Shown: one piece after another, positions 10,758 through 20,485 of the stretch
How positions within the stretch are numbered: the first letter of the stretch is position 1
Layout of the letters: every line of letters starts with the position of its first letter
Source of the DNA: Brucella thiophenivorans
GTDB lineage: Bacteria; Pseudomonadota; Alphaproteobacteria; Rhizobiales; Rhizobiaceae
Reading direction: 5' to 3'
Length of the DNA stretch: 64,000 nt
Assembly (NCBI RefSeq): GCF_002252445.1
Contig: NZ_NNRJ01000012.1
Span: forward strand, 156,408-220,407
The notes under the pieces: generated by a model
The model's input: only the letters and a program-made list of their open reading frames with translations
The model's database searches: none
Told to the model about the DNA's origin: nothing
Translations under genes and position numbers: made by a program

Positions 10758-10779
10758 GGCGCAGCTTCACCGCTGCGCC
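10758..10779. terminator. Hairpin between convergent glpF and MFS genes
   Basis: A 7-bp GC-rich stem (GGCGCAG with CTGCGCC) with an 8-base loop sits between two converging genes, with AT-rich flanks on both sides. It is a probable bidirectional terminator. Confidence 0.6.
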
Positions 10780-10786
10780 TTAAATT

Positions 10787-12166
10787 CTAGTTACTCTCAG
10801 CAGGATAAGGCGCAGCTTTTGCAAGCAACAGGCCTGCCGCAAACAGCACCACAAGCACCGACATTCCAACAGCCGCCGAGCCTGTAATCACGGTCACTGT
10901 CGCCACCAGAAACGGTCCAATAAAACTGGTAGCCCGACCTGCAAGCGCATAGATACCGAAATAGCGGCCAGACTCCTGCGGCTTGATGCTGCGCGCAAAC
11001 CACGACCGTGACGACGCCTGCACCGGCCCAAACGCTGCACCGATCATCAAACCATAGACGAGATAGGCGTGCTCAGCAGAGGTTGCAAACAGTCCTCCAA
11101 CTTCCGTATGAGCGAACGAAAACAAGCCAAAAAGCGTGTAATCATGTCCCGTCGAAACGATACCGATAGACGCTATCAACAACAGCACGATCGAACCGAG
11201 CACCACCGCTTTCGAACCAAGGCGCGTGTCGAGCTTACTTGCTACCAGACAGCTAAAAATCGCCATCACATTGAGGATCATGCCAAACAGGCCAATCTCC
11301 GTGATCGACCAGCCAAACAGCACCGCAGCATATCCGGCACCAAGCGCCAGCATCGCATTGACACCATCCTGATAGACCATGCGGGCAATCAAGAAACGCA
11401 CAAGTCCCGGACGTTTGCCAACCTCGCGCAATGTGGTCTTGAGTTCCGACAATCCAGAACGCAAGGCGCGACCAAGCGGCTCGCCTTTGGCCACATCTGG
11501 CGTGAAGAAAAACATCGGCATGATGAAGATGAAATACCATAGCGCTGCAATCGGCCCGGCGATACGTCCGTCTTCGCCCTGCTTCGGATCAAGCCCGAAG
11601 AGTGGATCTATACCGATGATAGTCTTTCCGGTTTCAGGCGATGCCGCAAGGCAGAACACGATGAAGATCAGCACCGTCATGCCCCCGAGATAGCCCAGCC
11701 CCCAGGCAATATTCGACACTCTTCCAATATCATCACGCGGGATAAGACGCGGCATCATGGAGTCGTTGAAGACGATGGAAAATTCAGCAGCAACCATGGC
11801 CAGAGCAAAGGCCAGCAGCACCCAATAGATATTGGCTCCCGGCACAGCAAACCACAGCAGCGAGAGACAGACAATCTTGATAATCGCAAAGAAAGCGATC
11901 CATGGCTTGCGCGGGCCGGTTCGGTCTGAAACCGCACCCAATATGGGCGAGAGGATTGCAACTGCCAGCCCTGCGGCAGCAAAACCATAGCCCCATGCGA
12001 CCTGACCTGCTTCCGGGCTCTCTGCCATGCGGGAAATAAAATACGGCCCGAAAATGAAGGTCGTAACGACTGTGAAAAACGGCTGCGCCGCCCAGTCAAA
12101 AAATATCCAGCCCCACACGCCGCGGCGTGAAGAATAGCCGTCTTGTGCCATTACATGATCCGTCAT
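10787..12166 (-). CDS. MFS transporter, UMF1 (Atg22-like) family
   Basis: A 459-residue integral membrane protein with about 12 hydrophobic segments. The N-terminal WGWIFFDWAAQPFFTVV and AVSDRTGPRKPW (the MFS loop 2-3 signature) match the UMF1/Atg22 branch of the major facilitator superfamily. Relatives of fungal Atg22 export amino acids from vacuoles; bacterial members have no fixed substrate, so none is assigned. It is transcribed alone, convergent with glpF, and separated from the upstream glutamate dehydrogenase gene by a terminator. Confidence 0.88.
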   Translation of the reverse strand: MTDHVMAQDGYSSRRGVWGWIFFDWAAQPFFTVVTTFIFGPYFISRMAESPEAGQVAWGYGFAAAGLAVAILSPILGAVSDRTGPRKPWIAFFAIIKIVCLSLLWFAVPGANIYWVLLAFALAMVAAEFSIVFNDSMMPRLIPRDDIGRVSNIAWGLGYLGGMTVLIFIVFCLAASPETGKTIIGIDPLFGLDPKQGEDGRIAGPIAALWYFIFIMPMFFFTPDVAKGEPLGRALRSGLSELKTTLREVGKRPGLVRFLIARMVYQDGVNAMLALGAGYAAVLFGWSITEIGLFGMILNVMAIFSCLVASKLDTRLGSKAVVLGSIVLLLIASIGIVSTGHDYTLFGLFSFAHTEVGGLFATSAEHAYLVYGLMIGAAFGPVQASSRSWFARSIKPQESGRYFGIYALAGRATSFIGPFLVATVTVITGSAAVGMSVLVVLFAAGLLLAKAAPYPAESN

Positions 12167-12228
12167 CTGTCTCGCCCCATCCCGAGTGTGGGGACCTTAC
12201 ACTGCGGGTAGACAGTTCACAACAAAGC

Positions 12229-12257
12229 AAAAAGGGCGACCAAAGCCGCCCTTTTTT
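12229..12257 (-). terminator. Terminator after glutamate dehydrogenase
   Basis: AAAAAGGGCG and CGCCCTTTTT form a 10-bp stem with an 8-base loop and, read leftward, a T run, 22 bases after the gdh stop. Confidence 0.9.
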
Positions 12258-12278
12258 ATTCTCAAAAGATGAGTGCCG

Positions 12279-15200
12279 TTATTGTGTCAGATCTGACATC
12301 AGTCCCGCCGCAACAGCCAGACGCGACACTGTCAGATCACCGCTTTCGGTTAGTGCCAGCATACGGTTTCTAACCTGATCAATACGGGCCGCATCTTCCG
12401 CAAACCATGCCGCCGCCGGGTCTTTATCCTTGCTATATTTTTTCAGCGCCGCAATCGTAATGCCGCGCGCTGCCTGCGTGATCGTATCGCTTGCACGCGA
12501 CAGCGCCAGACCGTCATAGTAATCCGTAACCGGAATGGTACGTGCTGCTTCCTCGATACGACCAATGCGGAAGGCTTCGGAAACACCAAAATAGGCCTTG
12601 GCCGTTGCCACCAGATCGGCAGACGCCAGATGCGCAATCAGCGCAATATCCGGCATGATGCCCGCAAGCTGCAGATTGGCAAGACGCTGTGCCAGTTGCT
12701 CCGGCGCACCCTTATCGACGAAGGCTGCCTTATCTGCCTGTACCGCCTCGATGAGGTAATCCGGCATCAGGCCCTCAAAGCGCGGCTCAAGGGCCGCACG
12801 TGCCGTGGTAATGGTATTCACCAGTTCCGTGAGGTTCGCCCGTGTCGTATCATTGCGCAACACCCATGCCGTGGTCGACAGCAGCATTTCGCCAACCAGA
12901 TGATAGAACTGGTTCTGCACATCGCCGGTCACCTTGTTGTCGAGCGCATCGATAGCATCATAGATCGCATTGATCTCGAAACCATCACGCACCGCCACAT
13001 AGGCTCGAACAATATCGGCTGGCGACTTACCAGTCGTGTCCGCCAGACGACTGATGAAAGTGATACCGCCGCGATTGATAATATCATTAGCCAGCAAAGT
13101 AGCGACAATTTCGCGCTTCAGACGATGGTTGGAAATTTCCTCAGCATAGGTTTTAACCATGCGCTTCGGGAAATAACCAAACAACAACTGTTCGAAATAA
13201 GGCTCATCCGGCAGCTTGCTTGCGACCAGATCGTCCGACAGCGACAGCTTGGCATAGGCAAGCAGAACCGCAAGTTCCGGGCGTGTCAGTGGCTGGCCAG
13301 ACTTCTGGCGTTCATTGAGCAACGCGTCAGAAGGCAGATACTCCACCTTGCGATCAAGAAGCTTACGTGCTTCCAGCTCATCCATGAAACGTGCCTGATA
13401 AGGCAGCTCAACAAGCCCCTGACGCTCGCTCAAAGAAAGGGCGAGCGGTTGCAGATAGTTGTTGCGCAGCACCAGTTCCGACACATCGTCGGTCATGCTC
13501 ACAAGCAGCTTGTCACGCGCCGGACGCTTCAATTTGCCCGAACGCATCGCTGCTGCCAGAGCGATCTTGATGTTCACTTCAACGTCGGAGCAATTCACGC
13601 CCGCTGAATTATCGATAGCGTCCGTGTTGCTGCGTCCGCCATTGAGCGCATATTCAATGCGTCCCCGCTGCGTGACACCAAGATTGGCACCCTCGCCGAT
13701 GACCTTAGCCCGCACGTCGGAGCCGGTGATACGGATTGCATCATTGGCACGATCACCAACCTGCGCATCCGTTTCAGCGGTTGAGCGAATATAAGTGCCA
13801 ATACCACCAAACCACAGCAGATCGACCTGCGCCTTCAGGATCGTCGTCATGATTTCCTGTGGCGAAGCAGTGGTCTTGCCAAGGCCGATAGCCTTTGCAG
13901 CCTCTGACGACAGCGTAATAGTTTTCTGGCTTCGGCTATAAACACCACCGCCTGCGGATAGCTTCGAGCGATCATAATCCTGCCAGCTTGAACGCGGCAG
14001 TTCAAACAGACGCTTGCGCTCGGCAAAACCGTCTGCCGGAACAGGCTCAGGATCGATGAAGATGTCGCGATGGTCAAACGCTGCAACCAGCCTGATCTGC
14101 TCGGACAATAGCATACCATTGCCGAACACGTCGCCCGACATATCCCCCACACCAGCAACCGTGAACGGTTCGGTCTGAATATCCGTGTCGAACTCACGGA
14201 AATGCCGCTTCACTGCCTCCCAGCCGCCGCGCGCGGTGATGCCCATGCCCTTGTGATCGTAACCAGCAGAGCCACCCGATGCGAAAGCATCATCAAGCCA
14301 GAAATCATGGGCCTGACTGATTGCATTGGCCGTATCGGAGAATGTCGCCGTGCCCTTGTCGGCGGCGACGACGAAATAGGGATCATCCTTGTCATGACGC
14401 ACCACATCTAATGGCGGCACGACATCATTGTCATGGATATTGTCGGTGACCGACAGCAGCGTGGAGATGAATACCTTGTAAGCATCGCGACCAGCTTCAA
14501 ACACCGCATTGCGATCACCGCCCACTGGCAGACGCTTCGGATAAAAGCCACCCTTGGCACCAACCGGCACGATCACCGCATTCTTGACCTGCTGTGCTTT
14601 TACGAGACCCAGCACTTCTGTGCGGTAATCCTGCGCGCGGTCCGACCAGCGCAGACCACCACGCGCAACAGCGCCGAAGCGCAGATGCACGCCTTCCACT
14701 TCCGGTCCATAGACGAATATCTCGCGATAGGGACGCGGGTCTGGGAGACCATCGACAAGCCGGGGATTTAACTTGTAGGCAAAGGTCACGCGCGGCTTGC
14801 CGTCGCCATCCAGTTGATAGGCATTGGTGCGTAAGGTTGCTTCAATCAGATTGCGGAAACGACGCAGAATTTGATCGTCATCAATGCTTGGCACACCAAG
14901 AAGTGCCGTCTCGATGCCGTCAATCAGCTTCTTTTCAGCAGCGTCCCGACGCTTGGGCGATGGGTTGAAACGCAGATCGAACAGCGAATAAAGGTCGCTG
15001 GCAATTTCCGGGTAACGGTTCAAGGCAGCGGCGATAAAGCCCTGCGAATAGGCGATCCCTGCCTGTTGCAGATAACGGCCATAGGAACGCAGGATCATGA
15101 TCTGGCGTGCCGTGAGACGTGCTGTCTGCACCAGTGCATTATAGCCGTCATTGTCGGCCAAACCGTCCCAGACAGTGCGGAATACATCCTCCAGCATCTC

Positions 15201-17069
15201 TCCATCGTCAGACAGATCAACCGGCGCACCATAGGCATTCACAAGCTGCATGTCGTGAACGTAGACCGCAGCACCATCTTTACCAGCCTGTGGCAGATCG
15301 ATGGTCTGCTCGCTGACAACGCGGAAGCCCATATTTTCAAGAAGCGGCACACGTTGCGACAGCACAACCGGCGCCCCATGATGATAAATTTTTAACGAAA
15401 CTGCATCCGGTCCATCGGTGCGATAGCGATAGAAATCAACAAATAGCGGCTGCTCCGCACTCAAGCCCGCAATGCGTTGAGCATCGACCAGCGCTTCGGG
15501 TGCGGTGAAGATTTCGCGATAGGATTGCGGGAAGCTTGCAGCCAATGCCACAGTCTTGGCATCGGCGCTATCGGAGCTTTCGCGCACCGCATCTTCCCAT
15601 GTGCGTACGATAGCGCGTACTTCTGCTTCCAAAGCATCGCGGTCGACATGCGGCGTCGAACGCTCATGACGGCGAATGACAAACTGCACACGCGTCAGGC
15701 CGTTTTGCAGGAATACCGGGTGGAATTCAAAGCTGTCGCCGCTATAAACATCGACGAGATAACGGCCAATCTTTTCGCGCACGACCGAGTCATAACGGTC
15801 ACGCGGAATGTAAACGAGCACGGTGGCGAAGCGACCAAAGCGGTCAAGACGCGGGACCGCACGCACACGTGGACGCTCGCCCAATGCCAGAATAAGTTCG
15901 GCATTTTCGGTCAGGCTTTCCGTATCGATCTGGAAAAGCTCATCACGCGGATATTCTTCCAGCACATTGATCAGTGCCTTGCCCGAATGATCTTCGCGGT
16001 TAAAGCCCAGATGCTTGATGACCGCGTCGGCCTTTGAGCGAATAAACGGAATGCCTGCGACAGAGCTTGTATAGGCAACGGACGTGAACAAACCAACGAG
16101 ACGCAATTCGCCAATCGCTTCGCCATTCGTCCCAAAAATCTTCACGCCGACATAATCAAGATAAGAACGGCGATGCACCAGCGAAAGCGAATTTGCTTTG
16201 GTGACGATCAGCGGTTCATTGCCGTCGAGGAAGTCGGTGATCTCGCGCGGAGTGGCCTTGTCGTCGTCATCCTTGCGCAGAACCCGAACTTCGCCATCAT
16301 TGAGAATGCCGAGCGTTTCCTTAACAGGAACGAGTTCGCGCTTGTCGCCCTTCCCCTTGAAGATCAGCTCGCGCATACCAAGGAAAATAAAGCGATTATC
16401 ACGCAGCCATTCGAGGAAGGCGATTGCCTCCGGCATAGCCGGATCAAGGGTCAGTTCCTGAACGCGCTTATAATCAGCAATTGCGTCGTCAAGACGCTTC
16501 ATCATCGGCTTCCAGTCGCTGACCGCTGCACGAACCTGCCCAAGCACACGCTTGATGGCATCGGTCAGACCAGCTTTGGCTTGCTTATCGAGAAGCGGGA
16601 GATGAATCTGCACAAGGCTGACGCGCTCAACGCCCTTGGCGGGTGCAAGCTGCGATGCTTCGCCTAAAATTGTGACACCATCTTTTTCCCGCTCAATATC
16701 GAGAACCGGGTGCACGACCATAAAAATCTGGCTGACGTGATCGTTCAACTCACCCATGATCGAGTCGAGCAGAAACGGCATATTGTCATTAACAATAGTT
16801 ATGACACTGACGGGACGACCATGACGTTCGATGCCATTATCGATGCTGATCGTGCTCTTGCCCTTGCGGGAAGTTTCGAGCGCTTCAAAGCCAAATTGGG
16901 CCGATTTATCGAGCGCTGCTGCATCATAGGCCGCAAGATCTTCGGGCGGTGCCCATTCGAAGAGAAGCTGCGAAAAGGCGGTCAGCGCCTTCGACTTTCC
17001 TCCCTTCTTTTCCTCCTTGCCTGCCTTGAAACTCTTAACCTTGCTCGACCGATCCTGCTTTGCAGTCAC
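12279..17069 (-). CDS. Large NAD-specific glutamate dehydrogenase (about 180 kDa class)
   Basis: It oxidises glutamate to 2-oxoglutarate and ammonia with NAD and belongs to the L_180 class known from Streptomyces, Pseudomonas and Caulobacter. The predicted 1,596 residues fit that class. A long N-terminal regulatory part with ACT-like segments precedes the catalytic core, where VPVGAKGGFYPKRLP carries the substrate and catalytic lysine region, DMSGDVFGNGM the conserved turn, and AKVIGEGANLG the nucleotide-binding part. Start: GTG at 17069 is preceded by AGGAG with an 8-base gap, better than the ATG at 17087, which has no ribosome site. It is a single-gene unit with its own terminator. Confidence 0.94.
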   Translation of the reverse strand: MTAKQDRSSKVKSFKAGKEEKKGGKSKALTAFSQLLFEWAPPEDLAAYDAAALDKSAQFGFEALETSRKGKSTISIDNGIERHGRPVSVITIVNDNMPFLLDSIMGELNDHVSQIFMVVHPVLDIEREKDGVTILGEASQLAPAKGVERVSLVQIHLPLLDKQAKAGLTDAIKRVLGQVRAAVSDWKPMMKRLDDAIADYKRVQELTLDPAMPEAIAFLEWLRDNRFIFLGMRELIFKGKGDKRELVPVKETLGILNDGEVRVLRKDDDDKATPREITDFLDGNEPLIVTKANSLSLVHRRSYLDYVGVKIFGTNGEAIGELRLVGLFTSVAYTSSVAGIPFIRSKADAVIKHLGFNREDHSGKALINVLEEYPRDELFQIDTESLTENAELILALGERPRVRAVPRLDRFGRFATVLVYIPRDRYDSVVREKIGRYLVDVYSGDSFEFHPVFLQNGLTRVQFVIRRHERSTPHVDRDALEAEVRAIVRTWEDAVRESSDSADAKTVALAASFPQSYREIFTAPEALVDAQRIAGLSAEQPLFVDFYRYRTDGPDAVSLKIYHHGAPVVLSQRVPLLENMGFRVVSEQTIDLPQAGKDGAAVYVHDMQLVNAYGAPVDLSDDGEMLEDVFRTVWDGLADNDGYNALVQTARLTARQIMILRSYGRYLQQAGIAYSQGFIAAALNRYPEIASDLYSLFDLRFNPSPKRRDAAEKKLIDGIETALLGVPSIDDDQILRRFRNLIEATLRTNAYQLDGDGKPRVTFAYKLNPRLVDGLPDPRPYREIFVYGPEVEGVHLRFGAVARGGLRWSDRAQDYRTEVLGLVKAQQVKNAVIVPVGAKGGFYPKRLPVGGDRNAVFEAGRDAYKVFISTLLSVTDNIHDNDVVPPLDVVRHDKDDPYFVVAADKGTATFSDTANAISQAHDFWLDDAFASGGSAGYDHKGMGITARGGWEAVKRHFREFDTDIQTEPFTVAGVGDMSGDVFGNGMLLSEQIRLVAAFDHRDIFIDPEPVPADGFAERKRLFELPRSSWQDYDRSKLSAGGGVYSRSQKTITLSSEAAKAIGLGKTTASPQEIMTTILKAQVDLLWFGGIGTYIRSTAETDAQVGDRANDAIRITGSDVRAKVIGEGANLGVTQRGRIEYALNGGRSNTDAIDNSAGVNCSDVEVNIKIALAAAMRSGKLKRPARDKLLVSMTDDVSELVLRNNYLQPLALSLSERQGLVELPYQARFMDELEARKLLDRKVEYLPSDALLNERQKSGQPLTRPELAVLLAYAKLSLSDDLVASKLPDEPYFEQLLFGYFPKRMVKTYAEEISNHRLKREIVATLLANDIINRGGITFISRLADTTGKSPADIVRAYVAVRDGFEINAIYDAIDALDNKVTGDVQNQFYHLVGEMLLSTTAWVLRNDTTRANLTELVNTITTARAALEPRFEGLMPDYLIEAVQADKAAFVDKGAPEQLAQRLANLQLAGIMPDIALIAHLASADLVATAKAYFGVSEAFRIGRIEEAARTIPVTDYYDGLALSRASDTITQAARGITIAALKKYSKDKDPAAAWFAEDAARIDQVRNRMLALTESGDLTVSRLAVAAGLMSDLTQ

Positions 17070-17329
17070 GTCGGATACTCCTGTCATGATGGCAATGCGC
17101 GCCAAACTAGCAGATCGGGCATGCGTTTCGATGACAAATCGTTGAAAACAACCAAAAAAATCCGTGAACGCCAGAAAATTTGCATCTAATCCATTTAATT
17201 TGGAACAAAACTTCGAAAATACTCCACGAAATTTCTAAATATGCTGTTTGTCCTGTACGGAAATGACACACGAGGTTTACGTAAGCGTCATAAAAGCCAG
17301 ATTTCGCCACAAATCAGTAGCGAATCTGC

Positions 17330-17971
17330 TCAAAGCTCGATCAGATGATCATCAAGTTCATTGATGTCATGCGCACCTGCCGGAAAGTGCTTTTCCAGTA
17401 ATAAGCCGGCTTGGTCAATCGCCAACACGAAGCCTTCGGCGACTTCCGCACGCGATGCATGATGGGTAAGCGTTGCAACAATCCCGTTCCATTCTTCCTG
17501 CTCGACACGCGCATGAATGCCCGCATCGGCAATCACCTCGGCATAATGCTCAGCCATGGAAACAAACAGAAGAATGCCGGTACGATTTTCTGTGATGTGC
17601 ACATTGCGTGCCAGAAACTGTTGCAAGGCATTCAAGTGCGCACGCTTATAGCGAATACGGCGCGGCACCAGCAACAAGCGAATTGAGGGCAGAAACCGCA
17701 ACACCAGCATGGCGGTAATGAAAGCCGCAAGGACAGCCAGACCAAACATCGGCAGGCGAATATCGAACCAGTACCAATGCGCCAGAAACGCAGCGATCAC
17801 CGAAGCAATCAAAACACCACAGGTGGCAACAAAGCCCGCCGCAAAGAAATAATCATCGCTTGAGCGTGCAAGCACCGCATAGATTTCGCCGCTTGTATTG
17901 GCTTCTGCATCCCGGATCGCAGTCGCAATACGCTTATGATCCTGCTCGCCAATAAGGTTTTTATCTCGCAC
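17330..17971 (-). CDS. TPM-domain membrane protein
   Basis: A 213-residue protein with the TPM fold pattern: N-terminal AIRDAEANTSGEIYAVLARSSDDY, two membrane segments at about 45-66 and 74-92, then a second half with NVHITENRTGILLFVSMAEHYAEVIAD, which resembles the YgcG/TPM family. It is the last gene of a lemA-TPM-TPM cluster, 11 bases after the larger TPM gene. LemA and TPM proteins co-occur widely and are linked to envelope stress and membrane protein quality control. The exact role is unknown. Confidence 0.8.
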   Translation of the reverse strand: MRDKNLIGEQDHKRIATAIRDAEANTSGEIYAVLARSSDDYFFAAGFVATCGVLIASVIAAFLAHWYWFDIRLPMFGLAVLAAFITAMLVLRFLPSIRLLLVPRRIRYKRAHLNALQQFLARNVHITENRTGILLFVSMAEHYAEVIADAGIHARVEQEEWNGIVATLTHHASRAEVAEGFVLAIDQAGLLLEKHFPAGAHDINELDDHLIEL

Positions 17972-17982
17972 AGACTTCTCCC

Positions 17983-18867
17983 TTACCAGCTACCGGACGC
18001 GCCGCCGCCACCCGACGATCCACCGCCGCCGGAAAAGCCGCCACCACCACTGCTGCCTGATGACCAACCGCCGCCACGACCTGAAAATCCGCCACCGCCT
18101 GAGCCGCCACGCGAATTCATGTCGATAACCATACCAAGCCAGCGATATTTTCCGGGGCCGATCTTTTGCCCAAAAATTGGCGTCAGGATCGCCATACCGA
18201 AACCACCGAAGAAAATCAGCGCCCAGAAGGTGATGAAAACGACGAAAACCCAGTCAATATCATCAGAACCCGCGCTTGTTTCTGCATTGCGTTTAGCACG
18301 CGCTTCAAGCTCGGCTGCATCACCTGAAAGAACCGACAAGATGCCGTCGACACCCTGCACCACCCCGCCCGAATAATCACCAGTGCGAAAAGCCGGTATG
18401 ATCGTGCCATTGACGATGACGCTTGAAAGCGCATCGGTCATCGTACCTTCAAGACCGTAACCGACTTCGATGCGCACCTTGCGGTCATTGGGTGCGACCA
18501 CCAGCAGGATGCCGTTGTCTTCCTGCTTCTGGCCCAGTGCCCAGGCACGGAACAAACGATTGGAATAGCTTTCAATATCCTCACCATTCAGGCTCGGAAC
18601 TGTCACCACCACCACCTGATCGGAGGATTTCGCTTCAAAATCCGCAAGCTTTTGCGTGAGTTGTTGTCGTGCAGCCTGATCGATAATCCCTGCTGCATCT
18701 ACCACCCGCCCCGTTAGCGCCTGCGCGGGTGCTGCCGTCCCTTGCGCACTCACCGCAACAAGGCTTGCAAATAGAAACAGGAAAATTGCTGCAAGCAATC
18801 GTGGCCCATTCAGACCACGAAAAACGTTACGAAGGGTAAGCAAAGCCACCACAAAAAGCCCGATCAA
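17983..18867 (-). CDS. Secreted or anchored TPM-domain protein with glycine-serine tail
   Basis: A 294-residue protein: N-terminal signal or anchor (hydrophobic to about residue 42, with a plausible cleavage after VSA), a TPM domain (about 50-185, with TGRVVDAAGIID, VVVVTVPSLNGEDIE, DNGILLVVAPNDRKVRIEVGYGLEG), a membrane segment at about 205-230, and a C-terminal tail almost wholly Gly and Ser. That tail is typical of this family. The start is probably TTG, overlapping the lemA stop as TTGA, which suggests translational coupling; GTG codons shortly downstream are alternatives. The neighbours are lemA and a second TPM gene. Confidence 0.86.
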   Translation of the reverse strand: MIGLFVVALLTLRNVFRGLNGPRLLAAIFLFLFASLVAVSAQGTAAPAQALTGRVVDAAGIIDQAARQQLTQKLADFEAKSSDQVVVVTVPSLNGEDIESYSNRLFRAWALGQKQEDNGILLVVAPNDRKVRIEVGYGLEGTMTDALSSVIVNGTIIPAFRTGDYSGGVVQGVDGILSVLSGDAAELEARAKRNAETSAGSDDIDWVFVVFITFWALIFFGGFGMAILTPIFGQKIGPGKYRWLGMVIDMNSRGGSGGGGFSGRGGGWSSGSSGGGGFSGGGGSSGGGGASGSW

Positions 18868-19490
18868 TTGTTGAAGTTGACCTGAGGCGCGCTCTGGCTC
18901 GATGCATCGGCACTGAATGTCTGCATGGGTGCGGCATCACGATACCAGATCCATGTCCAGATCATCGTCGGCATCGTGCGGATCGACGTATTATAAACGC
19001 GCACTGCCTCAATATAATCACGACGCGCCACGGCAATACGGTTTTCCGTACCTTCAAGCTGCGATTGCAGCGCAAGGAAATTCTGATTGGCTTTGAGATC
19101 CGGATAACGCTCCACTACCACCATCAGGCGCGAAAGCGCGCTGGTGAGGTTTGCCTGATTGTCCTGAAACTGCTTGAAGAGTTCAGGATTGTTGAGCGTT
19201 TCAGGCGTGATCTGCACCTGCGTTGCCTTGGCACGCGCTTCGATCACGGCTTCCAGCGTTTCACGTTCGTGCGCAGCATAGCCCTTAACAGTTTCCACCA
19301 GATTGGGAACAAGATCGGCGCGGCGCTGATACTGGTTCTGCACTTCACTCCAAGCTGCCTTGGCCTTCTCATCATTGGTCGGAATGGTGTTGAAACCACA
19401 GGCTGAGAGCAGCGGCACAAGAACAGCCAGACCCAAAATGACGAAAATGCGACGGAATGAAAACGCACCAATAGCCGTTACAGCCGACAT
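18864..19490 (-). CDS. lemA: LemA family protein
   Basis: A 208-residue membrane-anchored protein. An N-terminal segment ending in LSAC looks like a lipoprotein signal (cysteine at 31). It is followed by the four-helix LemA domain, with KAAWSEVQNQYQRRADLVPNL, VKGYAAHERETLEAV and LEGTENRIAVARRDY. The biochemical role is unknown; relatives are tied to envelope stress systems. It leads the lemA-TPM-TPM operon and shares a 4-base overlap with the next gene. Confidence 0.92.
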   Translation of the reverse strand: MSAVTAIGAFSFRRIFVILGLAVLVPLLSACGFNTIPTNDEKAKAAWSEVQNQYQRRADLVPNLVETVKGYAAHERETLEAVIEARAKATQVQITPETLNNPELFKQFQDNQANLTSALSRLMVVVERYPDLKANQNFLALQSQLEGTENRIAVARRDYIEAVRVYNTSIRTMPTMIWTWIWYRDAAPMQTFSADASSQSAPQVNFNN

Positions 19491-19639
19491 GGTATTCTCC
19501 TGAACAGGGCGCTTTTTCAGCGCTGTAAAACTCTATGCTCGCATATGCACATCTGCGAAAATGCGAGCCGTCAAATCAATAGGATAGACGAAATCTGAAC
19601 GTTTTCCAGTCGTTTAATTTAAGTGCAAAATTGAAACAA

Positions 19640-19674
19640 AAAAAGCGACAGATTGCTCTGCCGCTTTTCTGATC
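19640..19674 (-). terminator. Terminator after rpsP
   Basis: Read leftward, AAAAGCGGCAGA and TCTGTCGCTTTT form a stem of about 12 bp with one G-T pair and a short loop, ending in a run of seven T. It closes the ffh-chorismate mutase-rpsP operon right after rpsP. Confidence 0.85.
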
Positions 19675-19689
19675 GCAATGTGCGAAAGA

Positions 19690-20106
19690 TTATTCGCTTG
19701 CAGCTTCTTCAGCTGGAGCAGCAGCTGCGGCAGCAGCGGCTTCTGCTTCAGCAGCAACCTTTGCAGCTGCATCTTCTTCTGCCTGCTTTGCAAGAGCGAT
19801 ACGTTCCTGAGCCTTCTTGCCCGGCAGACCCTTGGTCAGGTTGCTGCGTTCTTCACGCTTAGCAATACCAGCCTGGTCGAGGAAGCGAAGAACGCGGTCG
19901 GTTGGCTGCGCGCCCTGTGCAATCCAATGCTGAATGCGGTCAGCGTCGAGCTTTACGCGTTCTGCGTCTTTAGCAAGCATTGGGTTCCATGCACCAACGG
20001 TTTCGATGAAACGGCCATCGCGTGGGCTGCGAGCGTCAGCAACAACAACGTGGTAGTAAGGACGCTTCTTGGAGCCAGCGCGGGCGAGACGGATCTTAAG
20101 AGCCAT
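19690..20106 (-). CDS. rpsP: 30S ribosomal protein S16
   Basis: A small-subunit assembly protein. The first 80 or so residues carry the S16 pattern ([49 protein letters not shown]). The remaining residues, from about 83 to 138, form an Ala/Glu/Lys-rich, probably helical or disordered extension (total length 138 against about 82 in E. coli); such tails are common in alphaproteobacteria. The Shine-Dalgarno is TAAGGAAAG. It is the last gene of its operon here, with no rimM, trmD or rplS following. Confidence 0.97.
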   Translation of the reverse strand: MALKIRLARAGSKKRPYYHVVVADARSPRDGRFIETVGAWNPMLAKDAERVKLDADRIQHWIAQGAQPTDRVLRFLDQAGIAKREERSNLTKGLPGKKAQERIALAKQAEEDAAAKVAAEAEAAAAAAAAPAEEAASE

Positions 20107-20168
20107 TTTTTCTTTCCTTAGTCAATTATCCTGCCCTGTCGGGCAATTTGTTAAAACAGTTCGGTTGT

Positions 20169-20480
20169 TCAGTTTCCGCTGTGGTTTGCAGCGGCATGCT
20201 CATGGTGCCGAATGACTTCCTTCACGATGAAGTTCAGGAATTTTTCGGCAAAATCTGGATCGAGATGCGCGTCAATGGCGAGACCACGAAGACGCTCAAC
20301 CTGACGCTTCTCACGGGTTGGATCAGCAGCCGCAAGACCGCGCTCGGCTTTCAAAACGCCCACAGCCTTGGTGCAGCGAAAGCGCTCCGCAAGCATATGG
20401 ATAAGTGCAGTATCAATATTATCGATGGATGCACGCAAGGAGAGAAGTTCAGCGGGTACGGTGTTGTTTTCGTCAGCCAT
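20169..20480 (-). CDS. Chorismate mutase (AroQ type)
   Basis: A 103-residue all-helical enzyme that turns chorismate into prephenate, the branch point to phenylalanine and tyrosine. It shows the AroQ pattern: LRASIDNIDTALIHMLAERF, then KAVGVLKAERGL with the active-site lysine, DPTREKRQVERL, and FLNFIVKEVIRHHE. The ATG start chosen is 9 bases inside a possible GTG start that overlaps the ffh stop. It lies between ffh and rpsP, an arrangement I recall from related genomes. Confidence 0.9.
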   Translation of the reverse strand: MADENNTVPAELLSLRASIDNIDTALIHMLAERFRCTKAVGVLKAERGLAAADPTREKRQVERLRGLAIDAHLDPDFAEKFLNFIVKEVIRHHEHAAANHSGN

Positions 20481-20485
20481 CTTAC

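Noticed and set aside
12630..13607. A 325-residue rightward open frame inside the glutamate dehydrogenase gene
   Set aside because: It is an antisense shadow; the dehydrogenase motifs on the other strand are unambiguous.
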